Assembly: GCA_045638085.1 (NCBI GenBank)
Contig: JAZUAQ010000098.1
Span: 1 to 9,328 of the forward strand
DNA: 9,328 nt
From: SIG459 sp045638085
GTDB taxonomy: Bacteria > Bacillota > Clostridia > Oscillospirales > Oscillospiraceae
Direction: 5' to 3'
A program made the position numbers and the translations under genes. The notes under the pieces were generated by a model, which searched no databases, had not been told where the DNA came from, and saw only the letters and a list, made by a program, of their open reading frames with translations. Every line of letters starts with the position of its first letter. The first letter of the stretch is position 1. Of this stretch, positions 1-6,302 are shown one piece after another.

Positions 1-127
1 CGAAGGTAAGCTGGAAGCCCACGAGTACCTCAATGCGCTGAAGGCAGGAGAACTTTATGAGTCCGCTGCTTTTGCGGAGCAGTTTGCCAGGTACAAGGCA
101 CAGTACGCATTCCCGGAAGAAAACTAA
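1..127 (+). CDS. Na/Pi-cotransporter family protein, C-terminal end of PhoU domain (partial, 5' end outside window)
   Basis: Only the last 41 codons are visible (first full codon at 2, TAA at 125-127). The peptide (EGKLEAHEYLNALKAGE... ending YAFPEEN) matches, by recall, the extreme C-terminus of bacterial Na+/phosphate cotransporters (NptA/PNaS family), in which a sodium-phosphate symporter membrane domain is followed by a cytoplasmic PhoU-like helical domain. The assignment is reinforced by the longer second copy at 4306-4674, which shows the typical PhoU stretch with an ERTADHCSNVAVEML segment. Whether the upstream part is a complete gene cannot be seen. It converges on the M56 gene at 207-3692, and the two share the hairpin at 173-202. 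The first 130 bases are identical to 4548-4677. Confidence 0.72.
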   Translation, partial: EGKLEAHEYLNALKAGELYESAAFAEQFARYKAQYAFPEEN

Positions 128-172
128 AAGAATCCTTCCAAGGTTCAATTTAACCGGTATGTGTCCATTAAA

Positions 173-202
173 AAAGAGCCACGACTTTCGTCGTGGCTCT
201 TT
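173..202. terminator. Bidirectional hairpin terminator between Na/Pi-cotransporter gene and M56 gene
   Basis: A 12-bp perfect stem (aagagccacgac at 174-185 with its complement at 190-201) closes a 4-base loop, extended by one A-T pair at 173/202. Read on the minus strand the stem is followed by six Ts (170-175, partly in the stem), a better U-tract than on the plus side (ttt, gc, cttt). It probably ends the blaI-M56 transcript and also stops the convergent plus-strand gene. Confidence 0.85.
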
Positions 203-206
203 GCCT

Positions 207-3200
207 TTAATTGGCGTCATACTTATCAATGAGCTCTTCGAACATGGTCATTATACGAAGTTCGCTTTCAATGTCTGCCACATAATATTTTCCGTCAAAT
301 ATCACATAGGCAAAGTATTGCTGCTTTTCAATGTTGTAATCATGAACCAGAATGCACATTGGCTTTGTCAAAGCCTCCAGTTCCTCGCGGGACGCGGAAT
401 TCAGCTTTTCTTCAAGTTCTTCTCTGTAGTCATAGGGGTGGATGAAAACATATCTGTCAAGCTGGTCTCCGTCTGCCATATCCCCGGTGCTGTAAAGTTC
501 TGCAAGCTGGGGATTGAACGCATCATCGTTTTCGTTGATCTCGGTGAATGAGGATTCTGAAATAATGTTAGCAACACGCTTTATATCCTCTGTGGGCAGC
601 CATTCAAAGATGTTTTCGAGCACAACAGGCCACGCATACATACACATTGCCATATCACCGTTCAGCGGCAGATTTATTTTGGATTTGCTGTCGGCTTCGG
701 AGAAGGCATCTTCAACCACCACAAGGCGGAAGACATATGTGTCATCACTTTGGTATTGATAACTGGAATCTGTTTCGTGGGTTATAGTCCTGTCAAAGGC
801 CACATAATAGTTTCCCACAGGAAGGGCATAGAGATCCTCTGCTTCATAGAACACCTGAGAGCCGAAGCTCAGAAGCCTGGAGTTGTCGTCATAGATGCGC
901 ATTTCGCTGTGGCTGACATGGTCGGGGAATGTGAAGTCAAACTCCGTAATCCCCGGGGGAACTGAGTCAGGGTCATCGCTTATAACAATGGTTTGAATTC
1001 TGTCGTATGGAACGGGAGTGTCCTCAGCGGTGAAGTTCGTCTTGCCCCAATAATGATTATATGCATCAATCTGCATAGTTTTGGTAGTTACGGTGACGGG
1101 GGGACTTGGTCTATCAACCACGATGAGGCGGAAAATGCAAGTATATACGGTCTGCTCATGTTCTCCAAGTTCGGAAATGTATTCACCGAGCACCCTGATA
1201 TCAAAGGTAACATAGTATACTCCGACAGGAAGAGTATAGAGGTCATCTGCTATGTAAAATTCTTGCGGGCTGAGATCCATTATTTCAAAGTTTTCGTTGC
1301 GAATGCAAAGCTCTCCGGGGATTACAAAGCGGTTATATATAATGTTGAGCTCCGTATAATCGTCAGGCACAGTTTCGCGGTCATCGCTTATGGTTATGGT
1401 GGGGATATATGCATTCGGGTTCGGCCAAAGAGGCTTGCCGTCTCCGTAGAGCCATCCGCCGGTAACGGGAACGTAAGTGCGCGCATTCTTCATGTGGTAA
1501 TATGGCGCAACGGTGTAATCCTCGCCTGCAAGCATTACGCGGTATTCGTGGTCGCTGCGGCCAATGAAGGTTTTCAGAATCTCCATAGTTGCAGCGGTAT
1601 ATTTGTTGCCGTAGCGCTCCAGCATAATTTCCGTGGAATATGTGGTGTCAAGTTCTTCGGTATTGATAAATCTCAAAATTTCCCGGTAGCTGCCGTCTTG
1701 GAGGTAAAACAGCATATAGGGCTGTCCCTCGCTGCTCCATTCCGTCAGCCAGCCGTCTTCCATCTTCCTGCCCTCGGTCGGGAGTATGTCATCGGTATTT
1801 TCGGGAAGAAGGCGGTACTCAACACGGTACATTTCTACGGCATTTCCGTGCTGATCGGCTGCGCCTGTGTGGATGGGTTCCAGTGCAGTCAGCTTTGCGT
1901 CTATAATGTCTATGCCGAGATTAAAGACATAGTGGCCAATCTGCTGGTCGAGCATATGCACGGCATAAGAAATTACATAGGGGTCGACTTTGGCCTTGAT
2001 GGAGTCATCAACCTTTATGAGCTCATGATACTCCATTTCCATTTTTCCCGGGGCTGTCAAAAGCTCCGTAAGCCAGTCGGGCATTTCTTCAGGCTTTGCG
2101 ATCTTATAACAGTGGCCGTCAATCTTCGCGTATCCCATTCCGAAGCTTACACTGCTACCGTCTTTCATAAATACGGTAAAGCCAGCATCATTTGCGCTGT
2201 CGCCCATCAAAGCACCGGTAGGATATTCGTCGGTGTAGAAGAATTTGGTGACATACTCTTTAATTTCCTCCCGGTAGGCTTCGGGTATCACAGGAGGGGC
2301 ATAGCCATCGCGCCATATGTGAACGCTTTCGATGTAGTCTGCGGGAACGGGCACAATCTGAGTATAGCTGCGGGATAGCCAGCTCGTAGCGGAGAAGGGT
2401 TCATCATAATGCTGCCCCTTGCCGTCTGTCATACAAAACTCCACATTAATTTTTTGGAGACCGTTTCTTGTGGGATAGCTTACTCGCACATACTGAACAT
2501 TGGTTTCCGGATTTGCCTCGGCAGGAGCTCCCTCATAGCGGAGTATTTCTCCTCTTCCTTCAATACGGCAGGAATTGGCCATCGCCACGCTGTGTGCAAG
2601 TGATCTTGCTTCCCTGCGGGCTTCCCGATCGGAAAAACCGCTGTCCGCACCCGAGAAGGTGCAGCACACCGCAACTGCCGCCGCCAGAATAAGGGCTGCT
2701 AGGGCGTAAAGAGCCATTTTGGGCTTTTGGGCAATAAACGTAATTCGCTCCTTGATGCTCTTTTTGCTGCCCGTCATGGTTGTTGCATTTAGGGCAAGGG
2801 CTCTGAAATCACCGCGGGCGCAGGTGAGAGCGATGAGAGTCCGTCCGTAGTCGGCCCGTTCCCCGTCACCGAGGCGGCGGAGAGCGCCTTCGTCGCAGGC
2901 AAGCTCCGCATCCCGCTTGCTCAGCATAGCCGCCCACCAGACAAGGGGATTATACCAGTGCAGTGCAAGGGCAAGGCAGCGAAGAGCGCCCCATATGTTG
3001 TCCCCGTGGCGGTAGTGGGTGCTCTCGTGGGTCAGGACATGACGCAACGAACGCTCATCGGCGGCGCAATCGGGTGTTACATAGATTTTGGGGCTGAAAA
3101 CGCCGAAAAGACAGGGCGTTTCAACATTTGGAGAAACATAGACGGGGAGCAGGGCGTCGGAGGAGTCAAGCTTGCGTTTGCCCTTTCCACGAAGAAGAGT

Positions 3201-3692
3201 CCCAAAGTGGAGGTTAGTCCATAAAAATACAGCCAGTACAGCAAGAACTCCGGCAAGATAAAGGGGGATGAGAATGTCCTGCGCCTTAACGGCGCTTTCC
3301 AACTGTCGGAATTCGGCTTCGTCCACGCTTTCGAGCACGGTTAGGGGGAAACTGTGATCGCTGTCTCCGTGGTGGTAGGCATAAACCTCGCCCGGGTAAG
3401 AAGCAAATTCCTCCTCCGTTTCAAGGGAAAGGGGAGGATCTGCATCAAAAACAAATTCCACATAGCCGCCAAGCTCCTCCGCGGTTTGGGCAATCTCCAC
3501 GCTGGGCAGAGAGCCCATGATATTCATTATGCTGAAGGAGCTTTCAAAAAATGAAAAGGGTACAAGCAGCCGCAGCAGAACTATTCCCCAAAGGGCATAC
3601 TGCAAAATGGGCTTCACCTTGCCCTTCAGCAAAGCGCGAAGGGCAACAACAAGGAGGATGAGAAGGGAAGAAGTGATTATCCATTCAATCAT
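207..3692 (-). CDS. BlaR1-like M56 family membrane metallopeptidase with large extracytoplasmic sensor region
   Basis: 1161 residues. Membrane segments are visible at about 4-22, 30-48, 139-158 and 326-346. The M56 zinc-protease core lies between the last two and carries HESTH at 222-226 (two zinc ligands and the catalytic Glu), with the third ligand probably Glu263 in AELACDE. In BlaR1/MecR1 this protease faces the cytosol, is activated by the external sensor and relieves repression by BlaI/MecI; the paired blaI upstream supports the same role. TM4 ends in AVCCTFSG, as in many clostridial M56 proteins (recall). Unlike BlaR1 (about 585-600 residues), residues 347-1161 show no convincing penicillin-binding SxxK/KTG set. 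They hold two homologous ~97-residue units (763-860 and 899-994) and a Tyr/acidic-rich C-terminal part (1006-1161). The ligand is unknown. The ATG at 3692-3690 overlaps the blaI stop (ATGA), indicating translational coupling. The last codons fall in the direct-repeat border. Confidence 0.9.
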   Translation of the reverse strand: MIEWIITSSLLILLVVALRALLKGKVKPILQYALWGIVLLRLLVPFSFFESSFSIMNIMGSLPSVEIAQTAEELGGYVEFVFDADPPLSLETEEEFASYPGEVYAYHHGDSDHSFPLTVLESVDEAEFRQLESAVKAQDILIPLYLAGVLAVLAVFLWTNLHFGTLLRGKGKRKLDSSDALLPVYVSPNVETPCLFGVFSPKIYVTPDCAADERSLRHVLTHESTHYRHGDNIWGALRCLALALHWYNPLVWWAAMLSKRDAELACDEGALRRLGDGERADYGRTLIALTCARGDFRALALNATTMTGSKKSIKERITFIAQKPKMALYALAALILAAAVAVCCTFSGADSGFSDREARREARSLAHSVAMANSCRIEGRGEILRYEGAPAEANPETNVQYVRVSYPTRNGLQKINVEFCMTDGKGQHYDEPFSATSWLSRSYTQIVPVPADYIESVHIWRDGYAPPVIPEAYREEIKEYVTKFFYTDEYPTGALMGDSANDAGFTVFMKDGSSVSFGMGYAKIDGHCYKIAKPEEMPDWLTELLTAPGKMEMEYHELIKVDDSIKAKVDPYVISYAVHMLDQQIGHYVFNLGIDIIDAKLTALEPIHTGAADQHGNAVEMYRVEYRLLPENTDDILPTEGRKMEDGWLTEWSSEGQPYMLFYLQDGSYREILRFINTEELDTTYSTEIMLERYGNKYTAATMEILKTFIGRSDHEYRVMLAGEDYTVAPYYHMKNARTYVPVTGGWLYGDGKPLWPNPNAYIPTITISDDRETVPDDYTELNIIYNRFVIPGELCIRNENFEIMDLSPQEFYIADDLYTLPVGVYYVTFDIRVLGEYISELGEHEQTVYTCIFRLIVVDRPSPPVTVTTKTMQIDAYNHYWGKTNFTAEDTPVPYDRIQTIVISDDPDSVPPGITEFDFTFPDHVSHSEMRIYDDNSRLLSFGSQVFYEAEDLYALPVGNYYVAFDRTITHETDSSYQYQSDDTYVFRLVVVEDAFSEADSKSKINLPLNGDMAMCMYAWPVVLENIFEWLPTEDIKRVANIISESSFTEINENDDAFNPQLAELYSTGDMADGDQLDRYVFIHPYDYREELEEKLNSASREELEALTKPMCILVHDYNIEKQQYFAYVIFDGKYYVADIESELRIMTMFEELIDKYDAN
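711..998 (-). repeat. Second unit of internal ~97-residue domain repeat in M56 protein
   Basis: Residues 899-994 of the M56 protein. Shared landmarks with the unit encoded at 1113-1406: TI.ISDD near the start, a VP..  turn, E.(F/L)(Y)..A.DLY.LPVG.YYV.FD in the middle, and Y.FRL.VV at the end. The alternating hydrophobic pattern suggests an all-beta fold exposed outside the cell. Confidence 0.85.
1113..1406 (-). repeat. First unit of internal ~97-residue domain repeat in M56 protein
   Basis: Residues 763-860 of the M56 protein, homologous to residues 899-994. The two units are joined by a ~38-residue linker rich in Thr, Val, Pro and Asn. They have diverged at most positions but keep the DDLYTLPVG-YYVTFD / EDLYALPVG-YYVAFD core, so the duplication is old rather than a recent tandem expansion. 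Confidence 0.85.
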
Positions 3693-4078
3693 TTTTTGTT
3701 CCCCTCCTCTGCCTTTTTAAGTATGTCATAGAGCTCGTCAATTTCAGCGCGGCTGAGAGTGGCTTTCTCGGTCATGGCAGAGAGCATAAGACTCAAAGAG
3801 CCGTGATAAACTCTGCCCAAAAAGTCCTCGGTCTCATGCATGGCGGCTTCCTCGCGCCTGATAAGGGGGAAATAGTTTTTCATGCTTCCGCTTTCGTCGC
3901 AGCGAATAAAGCCCTTGTCCGTCATGCGGCGGAGCATGGTAAGGGTGGTGGAGCGGTTCCAGCCCACACTTTCGGACATATATTCCGTTGCCTCGCGGCC
4001 AGTGCGGGGAGAATGTTCCCAGAGACACTCCATAAGGTGCCATTCCGACGCGGTGAGCCCAACTTCGTTTTTTGTCAT
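3689..4078 (-). CDS. blaI: BlaI/MecI/CopY family winged-helix transcriptional repressor
   Basis: 129 residues from the ATG at 4078-4076, chosen because GGAGGG (4085-4090) lies 6 bases upstream and the protein then begins MTKNEVGLTASEW, matching the family N-terminus. Extending to an ATG at 4132 would run through the operators. The wing-helix DNA-binding domain occupies about 5-72 (SEWHLMECLWEHSP, then WNRSTTLTMLRRMTDKGFI as recognition helix). The C-terminal dimerisation helices, including EIDELYDIL at 112-120, match S. aureus BlaI (EIEELRDIL, recall). It should act as a dimer repressing its own operon, with removal through the M56 protease encoded immediately downstream (4-bp ATGA overlap). 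The Asn-Phe bond cleaved in S. aureus BlaI is not present at the equivalent place (LMLSAMTE at about 97-104), so the cleavage site or mode may differ. Confidence 0.93.
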   Translation of the reverse strand: MTKNEVGLTASEWHLMECLWEHSPRTGREATEYMSESVGWNRSTTLTMLRRMTDKGFIRCDESGSMKNYFPLIRREEAAMHETEDFLGRVYHGSLSLMLSAMTEKATLSRAEIDELYDILKKAEEGNKK

Positions 4079-4110
4079 CGTTATCCCTCCTTTAAGCGTA
4101 TAATATTGTT

Positions 4111-4125
4111 GTTTACATTGTAAAC
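4111..4125. promoter_or_regulatory. BlaI-type operator 1 (perfect 15-bp palindrome)
   Basis: GTTTACA-T-TGTAAAC, a perfect inverted repeat containing the TACA/TGTA half-sites known for BlaI/MecI operators. It overlaps the -10 element (4123-4128) and the expected start of the blaI transcript. Confidence 0.85.
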
Positions 4126-4151
4126 ATATCATATACTGTTTACAATGTCAA
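4123..4151 (-). promoter_or_regulatory. Promoter of the blaI-M56 operon
   Basis: On the minus strand TTGACA (4151-4146), a 17-base spacer and TATGTT (4128-4123). The -35 is perfect and the -10 is 4 of 6. Both elements are buried in the two operators, the geometry expected for autorepression. Confidence 0.75.
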
Positions 4152-4152
4152 C
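4138..4152. promoter_or_regulatory. BlaI-type operator 2 (near-perfect palindrome)
   Basis: GTTTACA-A-TGTCAAC, the same palindrome as operator 1 with one mismatched position. It covers the -35 element (4146-4151). Centres of the two operators are 27 bp apart, allowing side-by-side binding of two dimers. Confidence 0.8.
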
Positions 4153-4187
4153 AGTATGCAGACGATTTATGATAAAAAAAGAAAAAG

Positions 4188-4216
4188 TTGATGTATGTGC
4201 GAAAAAATGCTACAGT
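4188..4216 (+). promoter_or_regulatory. Possible plus-strand promoter upstream of the Na/Pi-cotransporter remnant
   Basis: TTGATG (4188-4193), 17-base spacer, TACAGT (4211-4216); each box is 4 of 6. It points away from blaI and towards the start codon at 4284. It is about 35 bp from operator 2, so not obviously BlaI-controlled. Confidence 0.4.
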
Positions 4217-4269
4217 GAATGAGAAAAGATACGGAATTATATTGGTCAGGCTAAGTTGCTTTGTCAAAC

Positions 4270-4316
4270 AAGGAGAGATTGTTATGTCCGGTTCGAGAAA
4301 AATAAGGGTCTGTTGA
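4270..4316 (+). other. Orphan ribosome site and start codon leading a 10-codon ORF
   Basis: AAGGAGAG (4270-4277) precedes ATG at 4284. The reading frame encodes only MSGSRKIRVC before TGA (4314-4316). It is one base out of frame with the PhoU-like remnant that becomes open at 4306. This looks like the 5' end of a gene whose body was lost or shifted at the junction; a short regulatory peptide is possible but unsupported. Confidence 0.4.
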
Positions 4317-4674
4317 TCGCACTGTTGCCGCTTACGGCAGCTTTGACAGGGAGCAGGCCGCTAAAATCGAGCCTCGGGAGCAGGTTGTCGATGCGCTTGT
4401 CCGTGAGGTGAAATCCCGCCATGTGCGCCGCCTGAGAGATGGTCTGTGCACTGTGGAGTATGGCTTCGTGCTGGAAGATCTGCTGACTGCATGCGAGCGC
4501 ACCGCAGACCATTGCTCCAATGTGGCTGTGGAAATGCTGCAGGTTTCCGAAGGTAAGCTGGAAGCCCACGAGTACCTCAATGCGCTGAAGGCAGGAGAAC
4601 TTTATGAGTCCGCTGCTTTTGCGGAGCAGTTTGCCAGGTACAAGGCACAGTACGCATTCCCGGAAGAAAACTAA
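4306..4674 (+). pseudogene. Truncated second copy of Na/Pi-cotransporter C-terminal PhoU-like domain
   Basis: The frame is open from 4306 (TAA at 4303-4305) to TAA at 4672-4674, about 122 residues, with no ATG near its beginning. The only in-frame start candidate of note is GTG at 4408, giving 88 residues without a clear ribosome site. The protein reads YGSFDREQAAKIEPREQVV, then HVRRLRDGLCTVEYGFVLED and ERTADHCSNVAVEML, the second half of the PhoU domain at the end of NptA-type Na/Pi cotransporters (family recognition from recall). The membrane transport domain is absent. The terminal 42 codons are base-identical to those at 1-127, showing recent copying or gene conversion. It probably makes no functional transporter; expression of a PhoU-like fragment cannot be excluded because a promoter and start codon lie upstream, out of frame. 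Confidence 0.8.
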
Positions 4675-4762
4675 AAGGTTCAATTTAACCGGTATGTGTC
4701 CATTAAAGAAGAGCCACGACATTTCGTCGTGGCTCTTTGCTTTTATATGTTCGCCATACTTA
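4548..4762 (+). repeat. Direct repeat, copy B (Na/Pi-cotransporter tail + terminator)
   Basis: Counterpart of 1-226. Homology to copy A certainly covers 4548-4738, and a weaker match runs to the symporter stop codon at 4760-4762. How far left of 4548 the repeat extends cannot be seen because copy A begins at the window edge. The 4.5 kb between the copies is the blaI-M56 module. Confidence 0.93.
4709..4737. terminator. Bidirectional hairpin terminator between Na/Pi-cotransporter remnant and symporter gene
   Basis: A 12-bp perfect stem (4709-4720 with 4726-4737) closes a 5-base loop (atttc). It has the same stem as the hairpin at 174-201. T-rich sequence follows on both strands but is interrupted (tttgctttta on plus, CTTCTTTAAT on minus). 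Confidence 0.82.
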
Positions 4763-6217
4763 TTCGGCCTTCTTTGCGGCTTTTCTTTCCTTGTTGGTTG
4801 CGATGCCCTTCTTGGCGCTTGCAACAACGATGCTGCTAAGTGCGAAGAGTGCGAGGGCGTTGGGGAGAACCATCAGATAGTTGAATGCGTCGGTGAGCTC
4901 CCAAACGAGGTCGTTGGAGACCAGAGTGCCGAGGAAGATAAATACAAGGGCGATAACGGTGTAGATAACGGTGCAGACCTTGCTGTTGCGCTTGCCGAAG
5001 AGGTACTGGGCGTTGATCTTGCCGAAGAGGTTCCAGCTCAAAACAGTGGAGAATGCGAAGAAGAAGAGGCAGATTGCAACAAAGATGGCGCCGAAGCTTT
5101 CGCCGAAGATGACGCCGAATGCGGTCTGAGCGAGGTTTGCCTTGTTTATAATATCGGTGACAGCGCCGGTGTAGCCGCCTGCAAGAGGACCGTCAGCGGT
5201 GTAGAGGGTGCTGATAATAACAAGTGCGTTAAGGGTGAGAACAACAAAGGTGTCGATGAAAACACCCATCATTGCAACAACGCCCTGCTCGTGAGGAGTC
5301 TTGACGTTGGCCTGTGCATGTGCGTGGGGAGTAGAACCCATACCGGCTTCGTTGGAGAAGAGGCCGCGCTTGGCGCCCTGAGAGATGGCTTCCTTCAGCG
5401 CTGCGCCGATAGCGCCGCCGATGATGGCCTGAGGCATAAATGCATACTTGAAGATCATGCCGATGGTGGCGGGGAGATAGGTGATGCGGGCAAGGAGAAC
5501 AACGATACCGCCGATGAGGAAGAGACCTGCCATAATGGGAACGATCTTTTCGGTGACGGAGGCGAGGCGCTGAACGCCGCCGAGGAAGATAACAGCGCAG
5601 ATAACTACGAGGACAAGACCCATAACCCAGGTGGGGATGCCGAAAGCGGTCTGCATAGTGGAACCGATGGAGTTGGACTGAACCATGCAGCCGAAGAAGC
5701 CGAGAGCGAGGATGATAGCTACTGCGAAGAAGCCGGCGAGGAACTTGCCGAAGCCGCCCTTGAATGCGCGGGTGATATAGTAAACGGGACCGCCCTTGAT
5801 GTTGCCGTTTGCGTCGACTTCGCGGGTTTCGAGAGCGAGGGTGGCCTCAGCATAAATGGTGGCCATGCCGAGGAAGGCGATAATCCACATCCAGAAGATA
5901 GCGCCGGGACCGCCGACGAGGATAGCGCCGGAAGCACCAATGATGTTGCCGGTACCTACCTGAGCTGCAATAGCGGTTGCAAGAGCCTGGAAGGAGCTCA
6001 TACCGCGTTCTTGCTTGCCGCCGCGAAGGGAGAGACTGCCGAAAACGCGGCGCATGCCTTCGCCGAAGCATCTTACCTGAACGAAGCGGGTCTTAATGGT
6101 GTAGAAAAGACCGACAGCGATCAGAAGAACAACCAGAACATAACTGGACAAATAGGAGTTGATGTTGCAGACGATGGGATAAAGTGCGGATTCGATGTTT
6201 GCAAAGAATTCCAACAT
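4760..6217 (-). CDS. alsT: Sodium:alanine/glycine symporter, AGCS family
   Basis: 485 residues, an inner-membrane Na+-coupled amino-acid symporter of the AGCS family (TC 2.A.25; symbol used at family level). Family landmarks: QVGTGNIIG at 86-94 followed by GGPGAIFWMW, KGGPVYYI at 141-148, and SNEAGMGSTPHAHA at 288-301. About ten or eleven hydrophobic membrane segments run the whole length and the C-terminus is short and basic. The length is typical. The ATG at 6217 is chosen because GAGAGGA (6226-6232) lies 8-9 bases upstream and the protein then starts MLEFFANIESALY like relatives; an in-frame extension to 6310 would run into the riboswitch leader. Glycine riboswitch control makes glycine, with or without alanine, the likely substrate. 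It forms its own transcription unit, convergent with the Na/Pi-cotransporter remnant. Confidence 0.95.
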   Translation of the reverse strand: MLEFFANIESALYPIVCNINSYLSSYVLVVLLIAVGLFYTIKTRFVQVRCFGEGMRRVFGSLSLRGGKQERGMSSFQALATAIAAQVGTGNIIGASGAILVGGPGAIFWMWIIAFLGMATIYAEATLALETREVDANGNIKGGPVYYITRAFKGGFGKFLAGFFAVAIILALGFFGCMVQSNSIGSTMQTAFGIPTWVMGLVLVVICAVIFLGGVQRLASVTEKIVPIMAGLFLIGGIVVLLARITYLPATIGMIFKYAFMPQAIIGGAIGAALKEAISQGAKRGLFSNEAGMGSTPHAHAQANVKTPHEQGVVAMMGVFIDTFVVLTLNALVIISTLYTADGPLAGGYTGAVTDIINKANLAQTAFGVIFGESFGAIFVAICLFFFAFSTVLSWNLFGKINAQYLFGKRNSKVCTVIYTVIALVFIFLGTLVSNDLVWELTDAFNYLMVLPNALALFALSSIVVASAKKGIATNKERKAAKKAE

Positions 6218-6256
6218 GATGATTTTCCTCTCTTTTCTTTTTCCTTGTTTGGGAAT

Positions 6257-6289
6257 AAAAAAACGAAGCTGCGAATTTTCGCAACTCCG
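6257..6289 (-). terminator. Rho-independent terminator in the symporter leader (riboswitch expression platform)
   Basis: On the minus strand CGGAGTTGCG (6289-6280), loop AAAATT, then CGCAGCTTCG (6273-6264): a 10-bp stem including G-U pairs. Seven Ts (6263-6257) follow. It lies between the glycine aptamer and the start codon, and its 5' arm has an alternative partner in the aptamer P1 strand. Confidence 0.88.
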
Positions 6290-6302
6290 GAAAATAAGTT
6301 TT

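Larger units (their letters stand above)
1..226 (+). repeat. Direct repeat, copy A (Na/Pi-cotransporter tail + terminator)
   Basis: Bases 1-130 are identical to 4548-4677. Copy A then has 12 extra bases (131-142, aatccttccaag, flanked by AAG on both sides). 143-202 matches 4678-4738 with one substitution (A173/G4708) and one loop-length difference. A weaker match, ending in an identical catacttat block, carries on to about 226, inside the last codons of the M56 gene. The left border is outside the window, so the full repeat length is unknown. Confidence 0.93.

Noticed and set aside
993..2378. Plus-strand open frame of 461 codons inside the M56 gene
   Set aside because: Antisense shadow of the M56 sensor region, with no ribosome site and no recognisable domain.
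207..3692. True BlaR1 beta-lactam sensor
   Set aside because: Protease core and operon fit, but no credible penicillin-binding domain is present. The only SxxK-like string (residues 1002-1005) lacks the surrounding motifs.
4079..4132. Upstream extension of blaI to an ATG at 4132
   Set aside because: It would begin within the promoter and operators and lacks a ribosome site; the GGAGGG at 4085-4090 points to the ATG at 4078.
1..4762. Composite transposon or phage integration with att sites
   Set aside because: The flanking repeats are gene tails, not IS ends, and no transposase or integrase is in the interval; only recombination or duplication can be argued.
4282..4827. Minus-strand open frame opposite the Na/Pi-cotransporter remnant
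   Set aside because: It crosses the terminator and the end of the symporter gene, and the plus-strand translation is the one with family resemblance.
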